This document shows, one piece after another, positions 42,321 through 51,123 of a stretch of DNA of 64,000 nt. The position numbers were made by a program, and so were the translations under genes. Each line of letters starts with the position of its first letter. Positions within the stretch are counted from its first letter, which is position 1. The DNA comes from JBQLZO01 sp052168315 (GTDB lineage: Bacteria > Planctomycetota > Phycisphaerae > Phycisphaerales > UBA1924). The notes under the pieces were generated by a model. That model did not search any database, was not told the DNA's origin, and was given only the letters and a program-made list of their open reading frames with translations. The stretch spans positions 1-64,000 of the forward strand of contig JBQLZO010000054.1 of assembly GCA_052168315.1 (NCBI GenBank). The letters run 5' to 3'.

Positions 42321-43151
42321 ATGGAATGGAGCTGGCGGCTGCTGCGACACGGCGAGTTCCGGCTGGATGCCGGATCGATGTTCGGGATCATCCCGCGCGT
42401 GGTGTGGACGCGGTGGCTGACGCCCGACGATCGCAACCGGATGCCGCTGCAGCAGAACTCACTGCTGCTGGAATCGAACGGGAAGCTCGTGCTGATCGAG
42501 GCGGGCGTGGGTGACAAGTTCGGCGCCAAGGAGCGCGACATCTACACGCTGGAAGATCGGGCGGCCCACGATTCGCTGCACGAGGCGGGGTGCGATGCGG
42601 CGGACATCGACGCGGTGATCCTGAGCCACCTCCACTTCGATCACGCGGGGGGGATCACGCGGCGATCCGAGGGGAACGGGCCGGCGCTGACCTTTCCGAA
42701 CGCGGAGATCATCGTGCAGCGGCGTGAGTGGGAGGATGCGATCGCGAACAAGTCGACGATGCACAAGACCTATCTGCGTGACCATCTGACGCCGGAGGTG
42801 GCCGAGCGCGTCCGACTGATCGATGGAGAGGCCGAGGTCCTTCCCGGGATCAGCGTCGTGCCGATGCCGGGGCACACTTGGGGGCAGCAGGCCGTGGTGT
42901 TTCGTGAGCCGGGGGGAAGTTCCCACTGCTTCGTTCCCGATGTGATGCCGACGCGATACCACGGGCGGGCGACCTCGAACCTTGCGTACGATGTCGAGCC
43001 TTACACATCGATGCTCTCCCGGATCGCGTTGTTCGAGCGTGCGGCGAAGGAGAACTGGCTGCTGACGCTCGTGCACGAGCATGGATCGCCGCACTTCCGG
43101 GCGTCGCTGGATGCGTCGAACGGGGGCGAGTGGACGCTGGTGGACGCGTGA
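42321..43151 (+). CDS. Metallo-beta-lactamase-fold hydrolase
   Basis: 276-residue zinc hydrolase. The signature HLHFDHAGG (motif HxHxDH) is at about residues 104-112. A further metal His lies in MPGHTWGQQAVVF, an Asp in CFVPDVMP, and the last His probably in LVHEHGSPHF. The N-terminal strands (LRHGEFRLDAGSMFGIIPRVVW) and the ESNGKLVLIEAGVGD loop resemble lactonase-like members (AttM/AiiB type) rather than true beta-lactamases. No signal peptide is seen, so it is cytoplasmic. GAGG lies about 6 nt before ATG 42321. The substrate is unknown. Confidence 0.87.
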   Translation: MEWSWRLLRHGEFRLDAGSMFGIIPRVVWTRWLTPDDRNRMPLQQNSLLLESNGKLVLIEAGVGDKFGAKERDIYTLEDRAAHDSLHEAGCDAADIDAVILSHLHFDHAGGITRRSEGNGPALTFPNAEIIVQRREWEDAIANKSTMHKTYLRDHLTPEVAERVRLIDGEAEVLPGISVVPMPGHTWGQQAVVFREPGGSSHCFVPDVMPTRYHGRATSNLAYDVEPYTSMLSRIALFERAAKENWLLTLVHEHGSPHFRASLDASNGGEWTLVDA

Positions 43152-43244
43152 GCCGGGGCATGAAGCGTCCGGACTTCGCCTACGATCGTGGGTGTGGGCC
43201 CGCGCGGGTCCGCGGAATGGGGTATCCGGTCCCAGGAGGGCCTC

Positions 43245-43931
43245 GTGAGCCGGGTTGCGGATCAGGAATCCAGTGCCGGAACCTCGGCCGCGGCCGATCC
43301 CGCGGATCCATTGGTTGCCGGTGAGGGAGGCGTGAGCGTGGAAGACAGCTCGCCAAGCGGCCAGGGCGGGACAGTCGCCTTCAAGGCGCCCAAGCGTTCG
43401 CTCTTTGACAGGCTTGAGGGGTTCGTTTCCCGCCTGTCGACCAAGAACAACTTCTGGCACCGGGTGTGCTCGCTGATCTGGCTGCCGTTCGCGTTCCGCT
43501 CGGGCATCCAGATGACCTCAGCGAACGATACTTTCACCTGCGTGCTTCCGTTCCGGCGTTTCAATCGCAACTGGTACAATGCGATGGCGGGCGCAGCGCT
43601 GCTGGGCAACGCCGAGATCGCGGGTGGTATGTACATCTTCAAGAAGGCGGGGAAGGATTACACCGTTGTGTGCAAGGAGCTGCAGTATCGGTTCCTGCGG
43701 CCGTGCTTCGGGCCTGCGGTGTACAAGGTTGTGGAGAACCCGGAACTCGACCGCTTGATCGCCGATGGGGGAGAGTTCAACATCACCACGACGATGAACA
43801 TCTACCAGCCCCCCGCGACGCCGGGCGAGCGTGAGAAGCGCGTTGGGCGATCGGTCGCGACATTTCATGTGACGCCGAAGTTGCACCACAAGGCTCGGAA
43901 GGCCGAGGGGCGGCCAACGGCGGTGCGGTGA
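43245..43931 (+). CDS. DUF4442 hotdog-fold protein
   Basis: 228-residue protein with a hotdog-like region of the DUF4442 / PaaI-thioesterase type: FRSGIQMTSANDTFTCVLPF, NWYNAMAGAALLGNAEIAGG and KDYTVVCKELQYRFLRPCFG. The family is suspected to act on acyl-CoA or acyl-ACP thioesters; no catalytic proof is visible. The GTG start at 43245 is chosen because AGGAGG at 43234-43239 lies 5 nt ahead; an in-frame GTG at 43188 has none. The first 60 residues are low-complexity acidic/Gly-Ser sequence. It follows the metallo-hydrolase by 93 bp. Confidence 0.75.
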   Translation: MSRVADQESSAGTSAAADPADPLVAGEGGVSVEDSSPSGQGGTVAFKAPKRSLFDRLEGFVSRLSTKNNFWHRVCSLIWLPFAFRSGIQMTSANDTFTCVLPFRRFNRNWYNAMAGAALLGNAEIAGGMYIFKKAGKDYTVVCKELQYRFLRPCFGPAVYKVVENPELDRLIADGGEFNITTTMNIYQPPATPGEREKRVGRSVATFHVTPKLHHKARKAEGRPTAVR

Positions 43932-44134
43932 GGCTCAAGGGTGTTCCGCTGACGGCACCCCCGGTCCCGGGTGGGTAGATCGGGCTTCGTGGTCCTGATG
44001 AGTGGGAGGTCGTGGGAGAGCGGCGGCGCTCGCGCTTGGGGCGTTTGCGCCCAAAGTCCATGAACGATCCAGCCGATCCCGCTCGGGAAGTCCGGGCATC
44101 GTCCGGGCGTGTCCAGCGACCGGAGGATCGGGCG

Positions 44135-45049
44135 ATGAGCGATGTCAAGACGGGTCCGCAGTCTGCGGCGGCGAATGATGGCGAGACGAGCGGCCCGGTC
44201 GCCGAGGCGATCCGTTCGATCAGCCACATCGCGACGCTTCCCGAGATCACGCAGCAGATCCTCGAGCTGGTTGAGGATCCTTCTTCGACGGCGCAGGATC
44301 TCCACAGCGTGATCGCGAACGACCCGGCGCTGTGCTCGCGGATCCTCAAGGTCGTCAACTCGTCGTTCTATGGGCTGCCCGGGCAGATCGGTTCGATCAA
44401 CCGGGCGATCGTGCTCCTCGGGCTGAACGCGGTGAAGAACATCGCGATCTCGGCGTCGATGGCCAAGCTGTTCAAGGGCGGGCAGATCTGCCCCGCGTTC
44501 ACCGCGGCGGACCTGTGGCGGCACTCGGTCTCTGTTGGAGCGGCCGCGAAGCTCGTGGCCGATGAGGCCGGGATCGGGGTTCCCGATGAGGCGTTCCTGG
44601 CGGGGCTGATGCACGACATCGGGCTGATCGTTGAGATCCAGTTCGATCGCCAGAAGTTCATCCAGGTGGTCGAGCAGGTGATGCCCAAGCCCGATGGTTC
44701 GCCGACGAACAGCATGCTCGCGGCCGAGATCGAGCACTTCGGCGCTGATCACCAGGCCTATGGGCGGGCGCTGAGCGAGCGGTGGAAGTTCCCGCGGGCG
44801 CTCTCCGTGGGGTGCGGATTCCACCACTGCCCGATGGACGCCCCGGACTGCACACGGACGATGCCTTGCATCATCCACACGGCCGACCGGGTGGCGTCGC
44901 GTGCGACGGGCGGGTTCCGGCTCGATCTGGACTCGCTCGAATTCGACAAGCACGTGCTCGAGGAACTCCGGATCTCGCCGGACAAGGCCGAGTCACTGAT
45001 CGAGCGCCTGAGCGAGAGCCTGGAAGATGTCCAGTCGATGCTGGCGTGA
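44135..45049 (+). CDS. HDOD-domain signalling protein
   Basis: 304-residue HDOD protein, a catalytically inert relative of HD phosphohydrolases used in bacterial signalling and cell-cycle or motility control. Characteristic parts are LPEITQQILELVEDPSSTAQ, ANDPALCSRILKVVNSSFYG, INRAIVLLGLNAVKNIAIS, HSVSVGAAAKLVADEAG and FLAGLMHDIGLIVE. The start at ATG 44135 follows GGAGG at 44122-44126. No receiver or other domain is attached. Its partner is unknown; the nearest regulators are the degenerate NtrC-like protein about 3 kb upstream and the distant HD-GYP protein. Confidence 0.88.
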   Translation: MSDVKTGPQSAAANDGETSGPVAEAIRSISHIATLPEITQQILELVEDPSSTAQDLHSVIANDPALCSRILKVVNSSFYGLPGQIGSINRAIVLLGLNAVKNIAISASMAKLFKGGQICPAFTAADLWRHSVSVGAAAKLVADEAGIGVPDEAFLAGLMHDIGLIVEIQFDRQKFIQVVEQVMPKPDGSPTNSMLAAEIEHFGADHQAYGRALSERWKFPRALSVGCGFHHCPMDAPDCTRTMPCIIHTADRVASRATGGFRLDLDSLEFDKHVLEELRISPDKAESLIERLSESLEDVQSMLA

Positions 45050-45162
45050 CGCGGGGCCGGCGGGCACGGCTCGATGTGTGAATTTCTGACGAAGCGAGTC
45101 CTGGATCGCGCCGCTTGAGCGGCGGGCGTCGATCCGCTGGACGGCCGCCAAGGACTTTGCGC

Positions 45163-45168
45163 TATTAT
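45163..45168 (+). promoter_or_regulatory. Putative -10 box (TATTAT) for leaderless glycosyltransferase
   Basis: TATTAT 7 nt before ATG 45176; a weak -35-like TGGACG lies 19 bp further upstream. There is no Shine-Dalgarno. The hexamer overlaps an alternative ATG at 45167, which would then not be translated. Confidence 0.35.
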
Positions 45169-45175
45169 GCCGCCC

Positions 45176-46366
45176 ATGGATCCGAGTACGCCATCGCACG
45201 AGAAGCCCCTTCGCTGCATGCTCCAGCAGGTGGCGCTGCCGAAGTACAAGGTGCCGTACTACGTTGAGCTTTCGAAGCGTCCCGGGCTGGACCTGACGGT
45301 GCTGTATGGGTCGAGCGGGTCACCGAACGCGGACCCACCGGAGGGGCTGAAGGTCGAGTTCCGCAGGCTGCGGCACCTGCCCGGCGATCTGAAGCTGGAC
45401 TCGGTGTTCTACCGCAAACTGCGTCGCGGCGCGTTCGATGCGGTCTCGATGTCGTGGAACACGCGGCAGGTGGCGCTGATTCCATCGATTCTGCGGGCGA
45501 AGCGGAACGGGATCGGGGTGGTGCTGTGGGGGCACGGGTACTCGAAGGATGAGGGTGGGATTCGCCGGTGGCTGCGAACATTGGTTGGGCGTATGGCCGA
45601 CGCGGTGGTGACCTACACGCCTTCGGTGGGGCAGCGGTATGTGGATGAGGCGGGGTTCCCGCGCGAGAAAGTTTATTGTGCCCTGAACAGCCTCGATCAG
45701 GGGCCGATCCAGGCGGCCCGACGGGCCTGGCTGGACGATCCTGCGCGGCTGCGGGCGTTCCAGGAGGAGCAGGGGATCGCCGGGCGGCCGATGGTGTTGT
45801 TCGTCTCACGCCTCTTCAAACCGAATCGAACCGACCTGATCTTCGAGGCGGCCGCTCGGCTGCGATCGCGCATTCCGGACCTGGTGATCGCGGTCGTGGG
45901 CAAGGGGCCCGATCTGGAGCGGTTGGAGGAGGCTGCCCGTTCGCTCGGCGTGAGCGACAGGGTGCGATTCCTAGGAGCGATCTACGGCGAAGAGAAGCTG
46001 GCGCCATGGTTCCTGAGCGCGAGAGCGTTCTGCTATCCGCGGAACATCGGGCTGTCGATCCTGCACGCGTTTGGGTACGGGCTGCCGGTCGTGACCTGTG
46101 ATCACATCCCATCGCACAATCCGGAGATCGAGGCGTTCGTCGACGGTGAGTCCGGCCTGTTTTATCGTGATGGAGATATCGATCATCTGGCCGAGCAGCT
46201 CGCACGGCTGATGGAGGATGATGAGCTGCGCGCGCGGCTGGGTGAGCGTGCCCATCGAACCGCGACGGAAGAGTTCACGATCGAGCGAATGGCCGACGGG
46301 ATGGAAGCGGCGCTGCGGCACGCGGCACAGTGCGCTCGGGCACGCCGGAGCGGAAAGCGCGGCTGA
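45176..46366 (+). CDS. Glycosyltransferase family 4
   Basis: 396-residue retaining GT-B glycosyltransferase. The donor-binding half shows FVSRLFKPNRTDLIFEAA, AVVGKGPDLERLEEAARSLG, VRFLGAIYGEEKLAPWF and an EX7E-like segment (NIGLSILHAFGYGLPVVTCD), where the usual first Glu is replaced by Asn/Ile context. The N-terminal acceptor half is less conserved (LQQVALPKYKVPYYVELSKR). It is the leftmost gene of the polysaccharide locus and lies on the opposite strand to the polymerase. Either ATG 45167 or 45176 could start it; the second is favoured by the -10-like box just ahead. Sugar specificity cannot be told. Confidence 0.88.
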   Translation: MDPSTPSHEKPLRCMLQQVALPKYKVPYYVELSKRPGLDLTVLYGSSGSPNADPPEGLKVEFRRLRHLPGDLKLDSVFYRKLRRGAFDAVSMSWNTRQVALIPSILRAKRNGIGVVLWGHGYSKDEGGIRRWLRTLVGRMADAVVTYTPSVGQRYVDEAGFPREKVYCALNSLDQGPIQAARRAWLDDPARLRAFQEEQGIAGRPMVLFVSRLFKPNRTDLIFEAAARLRSRIPDLVIAVVGKGPDLERLEEAARSLGVSDRVRFLGAIYGEEKLAPWFLSARAFCYPRNIGLSILHAFGYGLPVVTCDHIPSHNPEIEAFVDGESGLFYRDGDIDHLAEQLARLMEDDELRARLGERAHRTATEEFTIERMADGMEAALRHAAQCARARRSGKRG

Positions 46367-46442
46367 GCGGGCTGGTGGATGCGCGCGTCGCGGGGCGAGG
46401 CAAGCGGCAGCGCCGATCGCGTGTGGGGTGGAAGACCGGGTT

Positions 46443-47933
46443 TCAGGGTTGGTGCTGGTCGGGATCGGGGTAGTCCGGAGCATCGCCGTAATAGAGCTGG
46501 TCGGCGGGCACGCCATACGTATCGGCGTAAGGGTCGAAGTGTTCTTCGTCCGCCTCAGCGTCATAGTGGGCGAAGAACCGGCCTTCCCACTCCTGCGAGT
46601 CTGGATCGAGCTCGGCTTCGAGAAGGGCGTAGGTCTGCGGTTCGCCGCGCTCGAACCTGAGGATCTTCGCGAACACGAACATGATGGCGTAGGCGGCTCC
46701 CACGAGATACATGAATCGATATGTGAAGTTCGACACATCGCCGCGCGGCACGCCAAGGAGCTGGCCGAGCGCTGCGCCGGTGGAGACGACGACGAAGATG
46801 TTGGACCAGTTGCGCCATGTCCATCGGTCAAGGAAGCCGAGGAGTATCCCGAAGAAGGCGCCGTAGATCGGAATGGCGACCCAGCCGCCGTCTGACCATG
46901 TTTGCCCGATGATGCCCGGTGCGATGGTGATGCCGGCTTGGTTGACGCCCCTGAGATTGGCCCAGGAGGCGATCTTGGTCGAGATGGGCTCGGGCTTGCC
47001 CGGCCAGATCTCTCTTGGGACGGGGATGGCGAAGGTGTACCAGAGCGAGAGCATCGGCGTGTACTCGCGCGATTCTGGGAACTGGCCCAGCAGCCACATC
47101 GACACGGCCGCGCCGTCCTGCCCCTGCAGGAGCTTGAACGAGCCCTCGGTCACGCTGCCGCCGGTGAGCATGAGCTGGAGGTGCTGGAAGGCCGTGCGGT
47201 CCTTCTCGGTGGCGTCGCGGACGGAGCTGAACAGCGCAATGAACACGAAGCCCGCGGCGGCGACCGCGAACATGGAAGGGAAATAGCGGGACTTCGGGAG
47301 CGACCAGAAGTAAGAGAAGTACATCGACCAGACGATGGATGCGAAAGTTGAGACGAGCTCATCGCGTCCGAACTTGCCCCACATCGCGGAGAGCACATTG
47401 ACGGCGATGATGACGAAGGCGAAGCCAGCGACGCTCGGGTTGAACAGCCGCGGCGCCCAGATCCATCCGGCGATGCCGGCGGCGACGGCGGCGCACGCGT
47501 TGCCGGCCTCACCGGTGAGAATGCCGACATACGGGATCGGCACCTGCCGTAGGAGGAGCCCGGTGAACGAGACGCACACCGCCAGGAGCATGAGCTTGGG
47601 CACTCCGGGCGTTCGGTCAGAGGCCGGGAGCCGGGAGACGATGGCGTTGGCCAGCGGCGGCTTCGCGTAGGAGATGAGGAAGACGATGAGGAAGAAGGTG
47701 GCTGCGAGCACGAAGTGCGTCAGCACCGGCTCGACATCGGGTGGCGTGTACTGATTCCAGTTCCCTGTGACGACCGCGTAGATCGCGCTGGTGAGCTGGA
47801 AGATGATGAAGCCGAGGATGAAGACGCTGCGGAGGGAAACGATCGGGACCTTGCCACGGGCATCGTCGATGAAGATGAGCGCGACCAGGCCAAGGCAGAT
47901 CAGCGCGATCAGGATGGTGAGCAGGCCGACCAT
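46443..47933 (-). CDS. O-antigen/exopolysaccharide polymerase-like membrane protein (Wzy-like)
   Basis: Polytopic inner-membrane protein of 496 residues with about 11-12 spans, starting LLTILIALICLGLVALIFI. The region after a large loop (FTFAIPVPREIWPGKPEPIS in part) resembles oligosaccharide-repeat-unit polymerases, which carry a PR-x-W-PGKP-like segment. The C-terminal 60 residues are acidic and Tyr-rich (DPYADTYGVPADQLYYGDA) and cytoplasmic. Within a locus that also has a flippase and many glycosyltransferases, the role as Wzy is a reasonable inference. ATG 47933 is used because the membrane segment begins there; the frame upstream is Arg/Pro-rich. Confidence 0.7.
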   Translation of the reverse strand: MVGLLTILIALICLGLVALIFIDDARGKVPIVSLRSVFILGFIIFQLTSAIYAVVTGNWNQYTPPDVEPVLTHFVLAATFFLIVFLISYAKPPLANAIVSRLPASDRTPGVPKLMLLAVCVSFTGLLLRQVPIPYVGILTGEAGNACAAVAAGIAGWIWAPRLFNPSVAGFAFVIIAVNVLSAMWGKFGRDELVSTFASIVWSMYFSYFWSLPKSRYFPSMFAVAAAGFVFIALFSSVRDATEKDRTAFQHLQLMLTGGSVTEGSFKLLQGQDGAAVSMWLLGQFPESREYTPMLSLWYTFAIPVPREIWPGKPEPISTKIASWANLRGVNQAGITIAPGIIGQTWSDGGWVAIPIYGAFFGILLGFLDRWTWRNWSNIFVVVSTGAALGQLLGVPRGDVSNFTYRFMYLVGAAYAIMFVFAKILRFERGEPQTYALLEAELDPDSQEWEGRFFAHYDAEADEEHFDPYADTYGVPADQLYYGDAPDYPDPDQHQP

Positions 47934-48170
47934 GGGCGAGAACCTGTATGGGAAGCGATCAGGGCGGCCTCGCGGCGCGTGAGGGATTGCGGTGCCAACC
48001 CTAGGCGATCTCGGGGCCGCGCGGGGGACTCGTGCGGGCTCCGGACGGGTTATCGACGCAATCGGTCTGCGGCTTGGCCACCAGGTGGCGAACGGGGGCT
48101 GCAGGGTGGGGCACCCGGAGCCGGGGGAATGAATGGGCGGCACTCGGTACGGGCCTTCACGGTGCCGGGT

Positions 48171-49370
48171 TCACCGCGGACTCGCGATCGGCGGCGACGA
48201 CTTCACACTGGTATCGGAGGCGAGCAGGCGATGGTAGTGGGCGGTGAGTTGATCGGCGATCCGGTCCCACGCGAAGTGGTGGCGATGGTGCTCGCGCGCG
48301 CGGGCGCCCATGGCTTTCAGCGCATCGGGGTCGGCGAGCATGTCTCGGAGGGTCTCGCTGAGCGGCTTGACTTCGCAGGACACAACGCGTCCGCATCCGG
48401 CGTCGGAAATCTGCTGGTGGATGTTGACCTGATCGGAGATGAGCACGGGGGTTCCGGCCGCGCCCGCCTCCACGACGACAACGCCGAAGTTCTCCTGGTA
48501 GCTCGGCAGGCAGAACAGGTCGGCATCGGCGAAGGCGGCGATGCGGTCGGCGCCACGGAGCATCCCGGTGCGGATGACGCGGCCGGCGATCCCGAGGCGC
48601 TGGGCATCGGCATCGACGCGGGCGATGGTCTCCGGGTCGCCGGGGCCGACGAGCACGAGGCGGGCGTTGGAGGGCGCTCCGGCGGCGAACGCGGGGAGGA
48701 GCAGGTCGATGCCCTTCTTGTGGTGCAGCCTGCTCAGGAACAGGACGAGCGGCGTGTCGGGGTCGAGGCTCAGGGACCTGCGGAACGCGCCGGGGGGCGG
48801 GAGAGAATCGAACTCGGACCACTCGATGCCGTTGGGGAGCACGAACCCGGGCGCGCGGAGGCGGAGCGGTCGGGTCAGGTCCATCTCGGTCTGGGTGGTG
48901 AAGTGGAGGGCGTTGGCGGCGTTGAGGTCGGCGCGGGCCTTGAACGCGAGCATGGCACGCTTCTTCCATCGCCCCTGGCGGAGCGTCCATGGATCGAGCA
49001 TGCCGCATGGACGGATGATGTGGGGGACACTCGAGGCGCGGAGCGTGGAGGCGCCCCAGTGGACCAGGTGCTGCCAGAGGCCATGGAGGTGCGCGATGTC
49101 GATGCCGCGCGCGATGGCGTCACGGACGGCCGGAACATGCCGAGGGCTGGAGCGGAGAGGACCCCGGGCCGGTCCGCACGTGATGAGCCGGACACCGGCG
49201 GTCTCGAGCGAGCGCATCTCGGACTCGATGTCACCCGGATCATCGCTCGTGATGATCGTGACCGTGTGCCCGCGACGCGCCTGGATGGTCGCGAGCCGCA
49301 GGAGGACATTGGCCGGGCCTCCGGTGGTCGGATCGATCGAATTGATGAGATGGAGGATGCGGAGCGTCAT
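48171..49370 (-). CDS. Glycosyltransferase family 4
   Basis: 399-residue GT-B enzyme. The N-terminus ILHLINSIDPTTGGPANVLL is the acceptor-side glycine loop of family 4. Then come VLPNGIEWSEFDSLPP, FLSRLHHKKGIDLLLPAFA, LVLVGPGDPETIARV and an EX7E motif in SYQENFGVVVVEAGAAGTPV. It ends the minus-strand run from 55325. The start codon overlaps the stop of the acetyltransferase gene (4 bp), so the two are co-translated. The sugar is unknown. Confidence 0.9.
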   Translation of the reverse strand: MTLRILHLINSIDPTTGGPANVLLRLATIQARRGHTVTIITSDDPGDIESEMRSLETAGVRLITCGPARGPLRSSPRHVPAVRDAIARGIDIAHLHGLWQHLVHWGASTLRASSVPHIIRPCGMLDPWTLRQGRWKKRAMLAFKARADLNAANALHFTTQTEMDLTRPLRLRAPGFVLPNGIEWSEFDSLPPPGAFRRSLSLDPDTPLVLFLSRLHHKKGIDLLLPAFAAGAPSNARLVLVGPGDPETIARVDADAQRLGIAGRVIRTGMLRGADRIAAFADADLFCLPSYQENFGVVVVEAGAAGTPVLISDQVNIHQQISDAGCGRVVSCEVKPLSETLRDMLADPDALKAMGARAREHHRHHFAWDRIADQLTAHYHRLLASDTSVKSSPPIASPR

Positions 49371-50062
49371 ACGGCACTGGCTCCGCGTTGCTGGTCGCTC
49401 TCGGGTCGTTGGGACGGCGCGGGGGCGCGGGCGGCGGGGGCGGATTCATCGATAGGATGGGGGCGATCCTTGACGGGCTGGGCGGGATTGCCGAGGTAGA
49501 TGGTCCACGGGTTGGTGCTCCTGAGGACCGTGGCTCGGGCGCCGATGATGGTGCCCTCGCGCACGGTGACGCCGGGACCAACAAACGCGTCGGCGGCGAT
49601 CCATGCATCATCTTCGATGTGGATGGGCGGTCGGGTGAGCGGGAGGTTGCGATACCGGTAGTCGTGCGAGCCAGCGCACAGGTGCGCGTACTGCGAGATC
49701 GAGACATTGCGTCCGATGTTGACCTTGCCGAGGCAGTACAGGATGGCGTGGTCGCCGGCGGAGGAGTTGTCGCCCATGGTGAGGTTCCAGGGCTGTTCGA
49801 TCCGGACGGTGGGCCGGAGGCGGACGGGGTGACCGATCTTCGCGCCGAAGAGTCGGAGCATCGCGGCGCGCAGGGCGTACCAGTTGTGGAAGGTCAGCGA
49901 GAACAGGGTCTGCCCGAGATAGTTCCAGAGGATCCGCAGGATGCGTTCGCGGCGGGTGTAGGGGCTGCGCGCGCGGGCGAGGTCGTGCTGGCTCAGCGCG
50001 GGCGATTCGTGCCCGGCGTCTGAGGGGGGCGCCTGGCTGCCCATCAGATCGGCGTTGTTCAT
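49367..50062 (-). CDS. wcaF: WcaF-type colanic-acid-like O-acetyltransferase
   Basis: 231-residue hexapeptide-repeat acetyltransferase of the WcaF group. The core is typical: LWNYLGQTLFSLTFHNWYAL, MLRLFGAKIGHPVRLRPTV, MGDNSSAGDHAILYCLGKV, ISQYAHLCAGSHDYRY and ADAFVGPGVTVREGTIIGA. In E. coli WcaF acetylates a fucose of colanic acid, which agrees with the GDP-fucose genes here. The first 45 and last 30 residues are polar extensions. The start overlaps the stop of the preceding glycosyltransferase, and its stop overlaps the next start. Confidence 0.87.
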   Translation of the reverse strand: MNNADLMGSQAPPSDAGHESPALSQHDLARARSPYTRRERILRILWNYLGQTLFSLTFHNWYALRAAMLRLFGAKIGHPVRLRPTVRIEQPWNLTMGDNSSAGDHAILYCLGKVNIGRNVSISQYAHLCAGSHDYRYRNLPLTRPPIHIEDDAWIAADAFVGPGVTVREGTIIGARATVLRSTNPWTIYLGNPAQPVKDRPHPIDESAPAARAPAPSQRPESDQQRGASAV

Positions 50063-51009
50063 CGCGTGCCTCCGGTGGTGGAGGGATGCGCGGTGCCTGG
50101 CCCGCCGGCGGCACGGGTGGATGCGGGCGTGGGCGATTCGGCAGCGCGGCGCTCCTCGAGTTCGATCTCCTTGAGCTTGAGGTGGATGAGCAGTTCGTAG
50201 GCGGTGAGGAAGAGGCAGAATCGGAAGCCGGTGACACCATCGAGGAACCCGCGCTGGAGGATGTATGCGAAGACGAACCGCGCGAGCCACTTGGCGGGCA
50301 TTTTCGGATACAAATGATGCTTGATCCAGCGGCGACGCGAGAGCGGGCCCGCGCCGATGAGCTTCGCATCGATCTGGTGTGAGGTTGCCTGCTGCCGGAT
50401 GCGGTGGATCTCGCGGGCTTCGAGCGTGGAGTACTTGTTGTGCTTGTCCATATAGACCTCGAGCCCGCGGCGATCGTCGTGCTCGAGGTGGCCGGTCAGG
50501 TAGTCGGTCGTGCCATCGACGACCATGTGCTCGTGGACCTCTCGTTCCTCATAGCGTGCCCTGCCGCGCTTGAAGAAGCGGAGGTTCCAAGATGGGTAGT
50601 ACCCGCAGTGCCGGATCCGCTTGCCGAGGAAGATGAAGTACCGGTTGATGTAGAACCCGCTGTGCTCGACGGTGCCGACCGGCTTCGCGGCGATGCCGAG
50701 CAGTTCGGCCTTGAGGTCATCCATCACCGCTTCATCGGCATCGAGGAACAGGCACCAGTCGGTTTGGATGTTGAGATTGTCGAGGGCCCAGTTCTTCTGC
50801 TTCGCGTACCCGAGCCAGTCCTGGTGCACCACTTCCGCGCCCAGCGAACGGGCGATCTCCACGGTCCGGTCGCTGGAGCCGGAATCGATGACGCACACGC
50901 GGGAGGCCCAGCCGATCACGCTTCCGATGGAATGAGGCAGGTTCTTCTCCTCGTTCTTCGTGATCATCAGCACCGTGATGTTCGCCTTGGAGGTCGGCGG
51001 TTGGCTCAT
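50059..51009 (-). CDS. Glycosyltransferase family 2 (WaaE/KdtX-like)
   Basis: 316-residue inverting GT-A glycosyltransferase. The N-terminus ITVLMITKNEEKNLPHSIGS, the VIDSGSSDRTVEIARSLGAE strand, the DxD-type FLDADEA and the RYFIFLGKRIRHCGYYPSWN-like segment match the WaaE/lipooligosaccharide glycosyltransferase group. The C-terminus carries a hydrophobic region (FVFAYILQRGFLDGVTGFRF) suggesting membrane association. It follows the deacetylase gene by 114 bp, the longest gap within this run. Confidence 0.9.
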   Translation of the reverse strand: MSQPPTSKANITVLMITKNEEKNLPHSIGSVIGWASRVCVIDSGSSDRTVEIARSLGAEVVHQDWLGYAKQKNWALDNLNIQTDWCLFLDADEAVMDDLKAELLGIAAKPVGTVEHSGFYINRYFIFLGKRIRHCGYYPSWNLRFFKRGRARYEEREVHEHMVVDGTTDYLTGHLEHDDRRGLEVYMDKHNKYSTLEAREIHRIRQQATSHQIDAKLIGAGPLSRRRWIKHHLYPKMPAKWLARFVFAYILQRGFLDGVTGFRFCLFLTAYELLIHLKLKEIELEERRAAESPTPASTRAAGGPGTAHPSTTGGTR

Positions 51010-51123
51010 CGGCTCTTGCTCCGTCGGGCGTGCGATCGGTCGAGGGTGGAGGCTGTGGCGACACGAGAGGGAAGTGATGTGTGTGCGTCCTGCGATCCTA
51101 TCGGCCGGGAGGTCCGATCGGCA

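Noticed and set aside
47715..49499. 594-codon plus-strand frame opposite polymerase and glycosyltransferase
   Set aside because: It crosses gene boundaries of two well-supported minus-strand genes and has shadow-type composition.
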